Made by a program: the position numbers and the translations under genes. A stretch of 64,000 nucleotides of DNA from Bryum argenteum (lineage: Eukaryota > Streptophyta > Bryopsida > Bryales > Bryaceae): contig CM073321.1 of the NCBI GenBank assembly GCA_037043015.1, forward strand, positions 11,416,001 to 11,480,000, read 5' to 3'. The notes below the pieces were generated by a model. The model made no database searches. It was not told the origin of the DNA and was given only the letters and a program-made list of their open reading frames with translations. Shown here piece after piece: positions 1 to 9,825 of this stretch; the stretch's first letter is position 1; each line of letters starts with the position of its first letter.

Positions 1-58
1 AGGAAGTAGCATCTGGAGTTCTATGGAAAGAGAGAGGACTAACGATAACTAGTAGTAC

Positions 59-430
59 TTAGTTAGGTTGGCACACATCCCGAGATTGGGGCTTGATACA
101 CAAAATGTTGAGAAGCTTGTGAGACCAAGGATAATTCCAAGGACGTTCACAATATTCTACCGAACACGAAAGATAACCTTCTAGAAACTCCCTAAATGTA
201 AGGAGGGGCTTCAAGTCTCGAAGAGGCATTTTCAACCTCAAGCCAACATTGAATCGCTTGAGCAATACTTGAAACAAATTTTTGGGACCTAGTCTCCTTA
301 CAACATTTCAATGAGCATTCCAACGTTCAACCGCAACATTAGGATCGATGAAGCAGAGCAATCTCCAAACACATAGCTCAATGCATTTCTTGATGGCATG
401 GGGTCGATGGAATAAAGAATCCAAGCGGAC
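59..430 (-). pseudogene. Unidentified ORF remnant
   Basis: An open frame runs from about 430 down to a stop near 59. It reads through a segment rich in W, L and R (for example WNAHWNVVRRLGPKNLF, then LKRFNVGLRLKMPLRDLKPL). There is no convincing ATG; the visible starts are non-ATG. I do not recognise the family. The conserved-looking mix of hydrophobic and basic residues suggests a decayed transposase or other mobile-element protein, but that is inference. It could continue beyond the left edge. Confidence 0.25.
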
Positions 431-439
431 ATGTCTCTT

Positions 440-1180
440 AATAAACGAGAAGTCAAATACAACTAATAATAGAAAAGGACAATAATAAAGTCGGGACTAG
501 ACCCATATTAGCCGGTAACCGACATTAAAAGAAGAAGTAAAGTAAAAAGAGTCTTAAGGCCAACATCTGATATGAGAATGAGCATAAGGACATTCATGTC
601 GGTAGAAAACCAACAAGGAGTAAATAAGCTAGAGTTAGAAGAGCATGTTGGCAAGCAATCAATATTACAATGGGCATGACGAGAATCTTATTGGCGGTCA
701 GCCGACATCGATTAAATAAGAACAGACAGCTTATAGAGGACAAAGAATAATGCATAAAAAGGTTGTTCAATACATAACAATGAACAAATGTAAAATCAAC
801 AATGAAATAATAAAGTCAATGATTATATACCAGATTGAAAAGTTTCCGAACAAGAAAGAAGTCCCCAAAAATTACAATTACTAGAGAAGGAAAACATGAG
901 TTCAATACACTACGCTACAACATATCTAGATGAATGCCTATGTATATTTTAAAAATTCAAAGTGAGTCAGGTAGTCAAAACCCATAAAGTCTACTCTATG
1001 TACAAAGTGCAGAGCTACACTGAAGATGTACAATAAAATATACACCTGTATATAATAAAAAGTAGAGAATGGGCTGGCAGCCAACAAGAAAATTGTTAAT
1101 GACCTCCAAGATGATGGTTGCCAGATAAGGAATCACCGCCGCTTTAAAAAAAAAGACCGAGATTTTTGGGTGTTGAGGAA
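440..1180. other. AT-rich non-coding stretch
   Basis: No supported gene. The sequence is A-rich with short runs and no repeat I could match elsewhere in the window. Short open frames here have no recognisable content. Confidence 0.5.
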
Positions 1181-1182
1181 GT

Positions 1183-2005
1183 CTATGAAGTTGAGTCAAG
1201 TTGTCTTAACTCCAAGTACAGGGGATCTGAAGGAAAAATCCTTGTCTTCCCAATATCAACGTGGGCCTGAAGAAACTCAAGAACTGGAAGTCAAGACTTC
1301 GTCAGCTCAAACAACAAGGGCTGTAAGGCAGTAAGCAAGAAGGGCTGACTCGACGAGGTCTTTTCCGAGTTCATGGTAAATGTTAGAGGGTAAAATGCAC
1401 GGAACGGATTGTTCAAGATGTTCTTGTACGGAGAGTGATCAATAAGGAGCATATTCTCCTCAATGGCTCCACGCTAGCTTAGGACAAAGTTTTAGAAGAT
1501 GAGCTATTGACTTGAAGAAAATAGGAATGTCTGGCTTGGGAGGGTCCTTGTAGGCACTTATCAAGCATTTTGACTGCCCACAACGCAGAGCATTTTGTGG
1601 AAAATGCAATATCTTATCCCCGATATACTTGAGACGTGATTTCAGGTTTTTCTCCACAACAATGGACCAGAAGACAATCTCAAACTTAGCGTCCATACAC
1701 CAAAGTAGGAGTTCTCTGAGTTGTGGTGTAAGTCGAGTCTTGTCCTTCGTGATTTTCTGCTGAACGATCTTGTACGGAACATGGTATAGGAGTGTTCCAT
1801 TGATGTTGAATAGAAGAAAATATCTACAAGCTGGTACCTGAGGTGCGCGCGGTACAGACGACAAGGATGCAAGGAGAGCTGACTGCTGCGGAGTGCTCTT
1901 GGCAGTATCATCATGCTTTGTATTGCGATATTGAAGGACGTCAGGTAACAACGTAAGAAGTGAAGGTGAAGAGGAGGTTGAGAGAGTCATTCGGCCGGCA
2001 TCCAA
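1183..2005 (-). pseudogene. FCP1/NIF-like (HAD-type) phosphatase-domain pseudogene
   Basis: Reads as an FCP1-homology (NLI-interacting-factor-like) phosphatase domain, a HAD-superfamily Ser/Thr phosphatase fold. In order: an N-terminal Ser/Thr-rich leader of about 60 residues; YFLLFNINGTLLY, the place of the catalytic DxDGT motif; LRELLLWCMDAKFEIVFWS; KNLKSRLKYI; and SKCLISAYKDPPKPDIPIFFKS. The first frame stops near 1460. After a frame shift it continues with NMLLIDHSPYKNILNNPF and EFLQAHVDIGKTRIFPSDPL to a stop at 1183, with one more internal stop near 1293. Both catalytic aspartates of DxD appear as Asn (NIN). Frameshift, stop and lost aspartates all point to a dead copy. No introns are visible, so a retrocopy or an intronless family is possible. 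Confidence 0.6.
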
Positions 2006-2135
2006 TATATTTCATGAACGTAAGGTGTATGTACACTAAACCGGGTACAGTTTCAGCACATATATTGAGTATGTTTACTACTAAAGATACTTGGTTTTTC
2101 CTGAATTTTGAACCTTTTTGACTTTGGGTTGACGT

Positions 2136-2408
2136 ATGGAAGCCGGACTTTTGGCATGTATTGTGCTGCATGAAGTGCATCAGGCAGCGTTTACTTGGCG
2201 GGGGTCAGCTTGGCGGAAAGGCACAATTGGAGAGTTTTGCCGCCAAGAAATGTCGGAGTTTAGATTGTGCTCACGTTTTTTTTGCTTCCAGACACTTGCG
2301 CTTCATGATCTGGTCGAGCTCTTGGAGTTTTGCATTTCTGTGATTGCTAGGGTTGGTGAGTACCGGATTTTGTGGTGTTTAGTTCTGAGGAGGTTTGCGG
2401 AGTGTTGA
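2136..2408 (+). other. Unidentified 90-codon open frame
   Basis: A short ATG-initiated frame, Cys- and Leu-rich, whose 3' end runs into the GTGCGGAGGTGAC minisatellite. No motif recognised. It may be chance openness in a relatively GC-rich patch. Confidence 0.15.
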
Positions 2409-2486
2409 AGGTTTGCGGAGGTGACGGAGCTGTGCGGAGGTGACGGAGCTGTGCGGAGGTAACACAGCTGTGCGGAGGTGACTCAG
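2405..2486. repeat. 19-bp minisatellite, left part
   Basis: Tandem units of 19 bp, consensus GTGCGGAGGTGACGGAGCT, about four copies with few changes. The array continues at 3,392-3,640 after a 905 bp insertion, so both parts were once one array. Confidence 0.8.
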
Positions 2487-3391
2487 GGGATGCACTCTAT
2501 GTTTTGTACATTGATCACATGCGTTCAACCCCTAATTATATGGAGGCTATTTCTAAGCATGTAGGGGTTTAAAATAGCCCTATCTTTACCTAAATTTCTA
2601 AATATTTGTGTTTATGATTATCGTACCATTGCTTATAAAACTTAGTATGAACTAATTTTCTCCACCCTATCTTCATTTGAATGTATAGAATTCCCCTTGT
2701 ATCGATGGGCATCGGGTCATTAGCATTTACGAACGGACACTACATTCACGCCGGCCTCTTATATAAAGTAGATATAAATAAAATTCACATATTTCCCTTG
2801 TCCTCTCAACTCCTCTTATTCTATTATACATGTAGTAATTTCTACCCATGTCCTTTTGATATACTTACAAAAACATAAAAGGTAGTAATTATGAATGTCC
2901 GTTAAGAATAGTATGTGCTAAAATTTATAAAGTAGGTATGAATTTCACATGTTTTCTTTGTCCTTTTACCTACCTTGTCCTCTCACCTCCTTTTATTCTA
3001 TTACGTCTTATTATTTTAGGCTTGGCCCGTTAGCTTTTTGGCTCGGGCTTTTCGGCTACCTTTTATTTACACTTTTTGATTAATTTCGGCTTTTTCTCTT
3101 GGGGAGGGGTATTTGGAGCAATGTGATTGGCCCTGAGGAAAGGAGAATTCCAGTTTTACATTTTATTATATGTATGGATAAAACGCCCTAGGCTTATACA
3201 ACATGTTTATTTTAATAAAAAATTAATCAAAAGCAACCAATTTCCTCATAACCATCTTTACTTATAATGAAATAATATATACTATATACGAGCTATTTTA
3301 CTTCAAAGTCTTTCCAAAAATTTGGCCCAAATTCATTAAAATACCCTTATTTTTGATTGCACGTTGTTAACAAAAATTTAGCTAGTGCATC
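2487..3391. mobile_element. Non-autonomous TIR element, copy 1
   Basis: This 905 bp block interrupts the 19-bp minisatellite. It starts GGGATGCACT and ends AGTGCATC, a short terminal inverted repeat. The interior matches 21.9-22.87 kb over nearly its whole length, including a segment ending in a cytosine-rich CGCCGGCC and the terminal TTTAGCTAGTGCAT. No protein is encoded. I could not define a clean target-site duplication because the flanks are themselves repetitive. Superfamily unknown. Confidence 0.6.
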
Positions 3392-3640
3392 TTCCGGAGG
3401 AGGTGACAGAGCTGTGCGGACGTGACGGAGCTGTGCGGAGGTCACGGTGAGCTATGTGGAGGTGTCGGAGCTGTTCGTAGATGACGGTGAGCTGTGCAGA
3501 GGCGACGGTAAGGTGTGCGGACGTGTCGGATCTGTGCGGAGGTGACGGTGAGTTGTGCGGGGTATAGGAGCTTCCAGAGCTTGGCATTTGCGGCGTTGTG
3601 TGACGGAGGTGTGCGGAGTGTTCGAGGCGGGTGGAGGAGA
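3392..3640. repeat. 19-21 bp minisatellite, right part
   Basis: About ten diverged units alternating between 19 bp (GTGCGGACGTGACGGAGCT) and 21 bp (GTGCGGAGGTGACGGTGAGTT). More diverged than the left part. The rightmost units fade into sequence with similar GTGCGG words to about 3,760. Confidence 0.75.
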
Positions 3641-4129
3641 CAAAGCTCTGCGGAGTGTTTGAAGGCCGTTTGGAGACGACCGTGCTGTTGAAGATTGCGG
3701 TGTCGCTCAGCTCAGCTTGTTTCTGTGCGGTGGTGTGCGGGTTGTGTAGCGGTGTGCAGAGGTGGCGAAGCTATTGTAGTGCCTTTGAATCTGAGGCGCA
3801 CAAAGGTTTAGGGTGGAGGTATAGTCGGAGGTTTGCAAGGCTTGGATGAGTCCTACAACCAGTTTCACAACGTTCAGCATTTAGTGATCAAATTGAGTGA
3901 TGAGCTGAATGTGAGAGGCTTTTTTTTTCAGGGTTTCTTTGCAGGGATGGCCAATGTGCGGATTTGTCTTGATTGTGTGCGGTTTTGTGCTTTAATCAGA
4001 ACGCTGGTAGTGTCGCGGAACGTGAGTGTGGAAGGGCAAGCAAGCGATGAAGAAAACTGCTTCAGATAGTGAGGACGAGACAAAATCTAGTGTGTCTAGA
4101 GGACATAGAGGACAAAATTGCAGTTCTTA

Positions 4130-4780
4130 GAAAATACAGGCCGCCTCCGGCATACAGCGAGGAAGATTTCTGTAATAAGTTTGGTTTACTAGCTACTCGC
4201 TTGAATTCTCATAGAAGTAGAGATTGCAAAGCCATCCTCTAAAGTAACCTTGTAGTTGTTTTTGGACTCTAGAGAAGTAAGTGTAGGTTTTATTTTGAAA
4301 ATTGCAAGGATATAGAGGTGAAGGCCGCAATTCACAATAACTACCCTTTATTTTATCAGTATGAAGTCGCTCCGAAATGTAGACTGATTGGCAAAGCATT
4401 TGCCATTGGAATTGTCGCCGACGTTGTCAAGAAGTTAGATGGAAATTGGGCTGTGTTTGGTTTTTCCACCAACCAGAACTAGTGGAGCGCATGGAAGAAG
4501 AAGATGAACACTTCGCTATATGTGAAGGCAACGATGTTGAACAAAATTTAGAAAAGATTGCTACCAATGAGTTTTGTATTGCGTCCTCTGAGTTCTTACG
4601 CGGATACCTCCTTCTTATGGTTAAAAGAGGGTTTTCAGGACAACAACTTAGTTACTTGTTCCACAAAGATCCTGTAAAGTGCAAAGGTCAGCAATGCCAA
4701 TCGGTTAGCGAACGCGGACTTACCCTCTCCTGGTCTATCCGACTCTATTCTCTTTTCCTGCTCCTGTCCTAGCCGGCTAT
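4130..4780 (+). pseudogene. Unidentified gene fragment, possibly spliced
   Basis: Conserved-looking peptides occur in different frames. RPPPAYSEEDFCNKFGLLA lies near 4,140. VKAAIHNNYPLFYQYEVAP, then CRLIGKAFAIGIVADVVKKL and NWAVFGFST, lie at 4,315-4,470. A longer open frame (4,446-4,772) is rich in E and L. A possible 3' splice site (TAG before GTTTTATTTTG) lies near 4,286. I do not recognise the protein. In-frame stops break every frame, so no intact product is expected. It could be a captured host exon set like those at 49-57 kb. Confidence 0.3.
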
Positions 4781-5220
4781 ACCCGGATAAGGTATCCTAA
4801 TACCAACTAGAGGTTTGGTTTAAGTTAACCTCAGTATACACTTCAGAGGGATTTTCCCACATTTTATTAGGTGGGGGACTAGACCACCCAATACGCATTT
4901 CGTTAAAATGGGAATATTCAGATTCTCAAAAACTATACCCACCTAAAGTCCAACATGTGAATAGAGCAAAAAGCGCATGCTATAGAGCTAAAGTGCATAC
5001 GAAAGGTGTTGTTGCAACCATAAAAACACATTCACAATCGAAGTTTGCAAAAACTACATTTAAAACGACAATGTCAATTAAAATGAGAATCATACAGAGA
5101 CACTGAATAACCCCAATCCGTTCCGTACATATGTATTAAAAACATCACAATTGAATGGAGTCCTTATTGCTAAAATCAACTATTATTAAAGAAAGAAAAA
5201 AAAACCTACATGCACTAAGA
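4780..5220. other. AT-rich non-coding stretch
   Basis: Low-complexity A-rich sequence; no coding signal or repeat recognised. Confidence 0.45.
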
Positions 5221-5224
5221 CAAT

Positions 5225-6630
5225 TTTAGAGGTTGTGAGAGCGTGTAAACGCGCTCTTGATAAAATATTATTTAATGTGATTTTTATTAATGAAAAGTTA
5301 GCAAACCATGTCATTTGAAAGTAAATTGATGCAATTATGATAATTTAATTATGAATGTAATATGTATGTTAAAAGTTAGTTGTTGGAAGGCCTTCAGTAG
5401 ATTATTTGGCGCGAAATTAAGCTTTAGGTTAGGATTAGTAGAGAAGAATCAGAGGAGGGAAGATCCCCCCTAGTGAACCCAAAAAGTAAAAATAGGCTAG
5501 TTGCTTAAATTAGAGTCGGACATTTTACCGTCGGCCTTTCACCTCTAACCTTTGATGTCCATGTTGGTATTTATGATTGATTGTCTTGATTTTATTCACT
5601 TAACTTTGGGTGGTATGTGTGAGCTACTTGCATTAATGGAGCCGGTGATAGATTGAATGCTTGAAGGATGGAGCGCATGAAGTAGTGACGACATTCATCC
5701 AAGAAGACCTTAGTTAGGGTTTTGAGCCTTGGTTATGGTTAGGGTAAGCCGCTACCTTGGCGGCTCCATATTTTGTACTTAAGAGCTTGTTTTCAAGCTA
5801 ATTGCAAGTCTTTCTTTGTGTCTATCTATCTTTTCTTTTGTAATAATTAGTTAGTAGGAGAAGGAAGGTCATGGGCCTCCGTCTCCCTCTTCTTATCCTT
5901 CTTTTGTAATGTCTAGGTTTTAAATGAAGGAAGGCCTTGCGCCTCCTTCTTAATTCTTGTTTCTTCCCCTCTTCCTCTTGTAATGTTTGATAAATAGGAG
6001 AAGGTAGGTATTGGCCTCCTTCTCACTCATCTTGACCTCCTTTTCTATTAGATTAGGAGTTACATTGAATTCAAGTGTTTTTGGTCAATCTCCATTCAAG
6101 GCCATTCGGTCAAATGCCCATCAGTCACTCGATTTTAGTCCAAGTTCAATGAGATTTGACATGATTGTAGATCTCTAGTAGAGCTTTCCAATGGTGGTAA
6201 GCACGTTTAAATTGGAGTTATAGGGAGTGAGATATTGCCTCTCAAAGTTGGGGGTATTGGAAGAGTTTCCCCTCGGCTGTAAACAAGTCAGCCGCAGTAA
6301 TTCGGCAATCAGTCCCAGAGTTTTGGGTGTATGATTCTGAGATTTCTAGGATGAATAGAGCGTCAGTAGATCTTTCCAATGATATATGGCATGCTCAGTT
6401 CCAATACATATGGAGGGAGAAATGACCTCTCAAAGTTGGGGGTGTTGAAAGAGTTTTCCTCCCCGGCGGTTTTCTTCTTCTTCTCTTGTTTGCTTCTTGT
6501 TTTCTCTTTGTCTTCTCTTGTCTATTCCTCTTCTCTTCATGTAATCTTGTTCCTTAATCCCCTTGTGACCAATTGTCACCTCCTTGGTGGTTTTTGGCTC
6601 AAGTTATCGGCAAACATCCATTTTTTAAGA
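5225..6630 (+). repeat. Dispersed non-coding repeat E1, forward copy
   Basis: A 1.4 kb block whose reverse complement recurs at 39.3-41.2 kb. Landmarks shared in order: a GAGAGCG-type palindrome near 5,240; CCCCCTAGTGAA near 5,466; GGCGGCTCCAT then TTTTGTACTTAA near 5,760; several copies of GGAGAAGGAAGG followed by GGCCTCC; two ~189 bp tandem units (CTTTCCAATG at about 6,185 and 6,374) each with CTCTCAAAGTTGGGGGT; and a long polypyrimidine tract near 6,470-6,540. No ORF of known type. It could be the non-coding part of a large retroelement or a LARD/TRIM-like family. Confidence 0.6.
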
Positions 6631-6639
6631 CTGGAGACA

Positions 6640-8300
6640 CTTCCATAGGCTCAACCAACGCATGCTTCACAGCTCGCCAATAGTGAATAACAAAATCATG
6701 CCGTTAACGAAATTCTCCAGATATGTCTTCCGCACATGAAGTCTCCAACATCTTAATAAACTCTCCTATGCCTTTTACAATTTCATCGTTGTAAGGAATT
6801 GGATTGGTTGCCTAAAGTTTCATCTCACCTAAAGGTAGTAACGCTTTCCCTGTACGAGGGTCTTCTTTCCACAATTTTATACCTCCAGTATTAGATGGTA
6901 GTGCAATTTCATCTGTACATAACATCTTATATTTCATCCAAAGGCCATCCATTATCATGCTTGAAAAACTTGAATTGCTAACCTTACGTATGACCCGTGA
7001 CAGCTATATTATGCAGATCAATATAATCTTTGATATAGTCTTTAATGTCTGGAATTTCCTCAATCAAATGAGCAATGACAAGTATTGCCTCAGCATCCAC
7101 AAATGATTTCATTAATATTAGCAAGTCAAAAATTTGTGTTCCTTCAAAATCATACTCGAATGACCAAAAAGAGCGTCCATATCTTCATGTGTGTGACCCA
7201 CCAACAAAAAGCTGACGTATATCTCACGAAACACACCCATGGGTACTAAAAGTGACCTAAAGCAAAACATTTATCGATTCTTGTTGTTTAAAGGTGCATT
7301 GTCGAGTTGCACCTGCAGGATAGGACGTAGAGGCTCCGCCATCCCTGGTTCTTTCTCTACCAATAAGAAGGAAGTTCAAACACCGTTCTTTTCCAGATAA
7401 CACCGTTTCAAATATTGGCTGCGTCTTTGAACTTGCAAATAAGGATTTTGAAGAAGAAATAGGAACTCCTATAAGATCTCGAAGAAGCTTCAATAACAAT
7501 CTAATTGTGTGATTACAACCACTTGAATAGATATTAAGCCCATAATGTGCATACTGAACATCCCTATGTCCGTGCGCAATCATGCCTGTGACAATGATTG
7601 GGAGTTTCATCAATGCATCATTGGCTTTTGTCTTATATGAGAACAAAGGGCACAAAGTCTTTGCATGATCCATCTTGCCGTGTATTATACAAAGTACATC
7701 CTTTGGTTTCCGAATGGAAAGAGGACGGACAGTGTAATAATAATCGCGGTGACTTTGCTGCTGACTCAAATGCTCTTGTGATTCCTTGATGTCATGATGT
7801 GTTGGAATGACCCCGGTACCAATGATCTGATCATCTTCGCCGACTCGTCACACAGGGTGCAACGTGAAAAATTGTCCCCTAGCGCTTTCTTCAAATACTT
7901 CGAGAATTTTGCCTTCCTAATCTTAATGAGGGTGCTTTGGGAAATAGACTTCATGCCCAAATTCTCATTAACAATATTAATTCCAGGAATAGCATCCTTC
8001 CATTTGAAAGATGCTAGTAAGGTCCGTACTACTACCTTGACACCAGTAGCCAACGTCTTTGCTTTATGAGGCATATGATCAGCAGCACTATCGATGAATG
8101 TCTTCAAAGTAGCAACCTTGCTTAACATGCAGTCGAGGTTTTTTCAGACCCATATTGCCATGTTGGCGAGCACGTAGTCCGGCCTCAACTTCCGTCTTCC
8201 TTCGATAGAACGCTGAAAGGGGGACTCCACTAATATATTGCCATGCACAAGTGCAGACGTCGATGTCTTCGGTAGTTACCATCATCATTCTGTCAGCTGC
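6640..8300 (-). pseudogene. HTHEDxDALF transposase-like protein, copy A (decayed)
   Basis: The reverse strand, from about 8,290 down, reads a large protein in several frames. In order: ADRMMMVTTEDIDVCTCAW; YRRKTEVEAGLRARQHGNMG; ADHMPHKAKT; VNENLGMKSISQSTLIKIR; GDNFSRCTLCDE; VLCIIHGKMDHAKT; a LDNAPLNNKNR segment; GVFREIYVSFLLVGHTHED then MDALFG near 7,180; and LWKEDPRTGKALLPLGEMKL. The last part (RHDFVIHYWRAV) ends about 6,640. Acidic residues in the HGKMDH, QLDNA and HTHED blocks look like DDE-type catalytic positions, but that is inference. Many frameshifts and stops make it non-functional. Related copies are at 33.4-36.4 and 62.1-63.8 kb. The group is usually annotated only as uncharacterised; I am unsure of its Pfam name. 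Confidence 0.6.
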
Positions 8301-8689
8301 TTGATGATATCGATTATGGACATCTATCTTGAAATGAGACTTGAATTTAAAATTTGAAGCCTATTACATTTGTTTCCGTAGAGCCATAATTTTCTCCTGG
8401 GGGAAAGGTTGGCAACAATTTTTGGAGCTACATACTTTGCTCGCAACCAAGTTGAGAGACTCCGGCGTCAGAAGCTTCTCTTCTCTCTTGGTCCTCAAAA
8501 AGCAAGGATTTCCTTGTTCCAAGAAATAACAACAAACTCCTATTCTCTTTGCATGATTGCTAGCATAAACAATAGCGTTGTATTCCGCAACATGTAAATG
8601 ATCAAGTAATGGCCACCCATTGTGAATGGCATGGCTAAGTTTCTATTTCCTTGTTCCGTATATAGAATCTGTAGGAATAAAATTCAAAT

Positions 8690-9100
8690 TCAAGCACTTT
8701 ACGATCTGCACAACAACATGGTCTTTATTTACGAGCTAAATTAACTCATCAGAAATGAAAGCTTTGAAACTTCCAAAGATCTTGCAAACTGAATATTAAG
8801 CTCGATTTGAGCTAAATGTACTGACCAATAAGTATAGTTAAGATAAGACGACAAACTGATAACTTAAAATTTAGCACGAGTGGAGCTAAATGGAATACTC
8901 CAATTATATGATCTAGCTTTTACGTCAGTAATCGATTCGGTTCATTTAGCTCGAGTCGAGCTAAACGTAGTAAGTACAAATCAAATAGGAGCTAAGACGT
9001 CCAACCATTCTTAAGTTATTTAGTTCGATGTCGAGGATTCATATGGTCCATTTAGCTCGACCCAAGCTAAATAAACTCATCGTTACAGTGCCAAAGTGCA
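8690..9100. repeat. Cluster of TTTAGCTCGA palindromic words
   Basis: Within 400 bp the word AGCTCGA or its complement TCGAGCT recurs, often back to back and joined to TTTAG/CTAAA. The clearest copy is TTTAGCTCGAGTCGAGCTAAA near 8,949, with weaker forms near 8,735, 8,805, 8,885, 9,020 and 9,053. The cluster lies upstream (5' side) of copy A on its strand, so it may be subterminal sequence of that element. Confidence 0.45.
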
Positions 9101-9659
9101 TCGGTATCCGTGCCTTGAATATTGTCACTTTTTAGGAATGGTGCCATAAAAATACTGTATTATTCGCCTCAATTTCTATGCCAATGTATTACTACGCAGA
9201 AGACATTACCATTATCTCGCACGAAATAGCGAATGATCAAGTTATCTTGCACGAAATACCAAATGATCAAGAAGGAACGCACACTACTGGATTTACAAAA
9301 GAGATGAACATACACAACCATACCTGAGTGCGCAAAATACAAGAAAGCGAGGGAGAAAAAAACCCTAAAACGTGAAAGAGTGTTGCCCTCTCATAGCACT
9401 TTAAAAATGCGTGATAGCAAGAAGATTCAATACGCAGGCACTAACCAACGTGAAGCTACATCACGCAAGAGGAAACAACACAGAGGCGTGAAAATCGCAA
9501 ACGGCAGAAACTGAGCAAAAACGAGCAGGAGGAAAAGTGGAATCGGAAATGAGCAGGAGGAAAAGTAGCGAGAGGAGGGAGACCTCCTTCGAAAGTGGCC
9601 TGCGTGGAGAGCCTCCCGCTGCCCCCCTCCCAGCCCGATGCCCATTACATGCAGCCGGG

Positions 9660-9795
9660 GCTCGAATCAAAAAAAATTTCTAAATTTTTTTCCAAATTTT
9701 TTTCCAAATTTTTTTCCAAATTTTTTTCCAATTTTTTTTCCACTTTTTTTTCCACTTTTTTTTCCAAATTTATTCGGAATTTTTTTTAAATCAAC
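9660..9795. repeat. Low-complexity TTTTTTCCAAAT tract
   Basis: About ten imperfect copies of an 11-12 bp unit (TTTTTTTCCAAA) in tandem. A forward frame through it reads a meaningless FSKFFSKF repeat, which is not a gene. Confidence 0.8.
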
Positions 9796-9825
9796 AAAAA
9801 TTTGTTTGAAATTTTGAGTGAAAAA

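Noticed and set aside
3378..3849. Pro/Ser/Thr-rich open frames around 3.4-3.8 kb
   Set aside because: They are translations of the GTGCGGAGGTGAC minisatellite.
9595..9789. Open frame reading FSKFFSKF repeats
   Set aside because: Direct consequence of a TTTTTTCCAAAT low-complexity tract.
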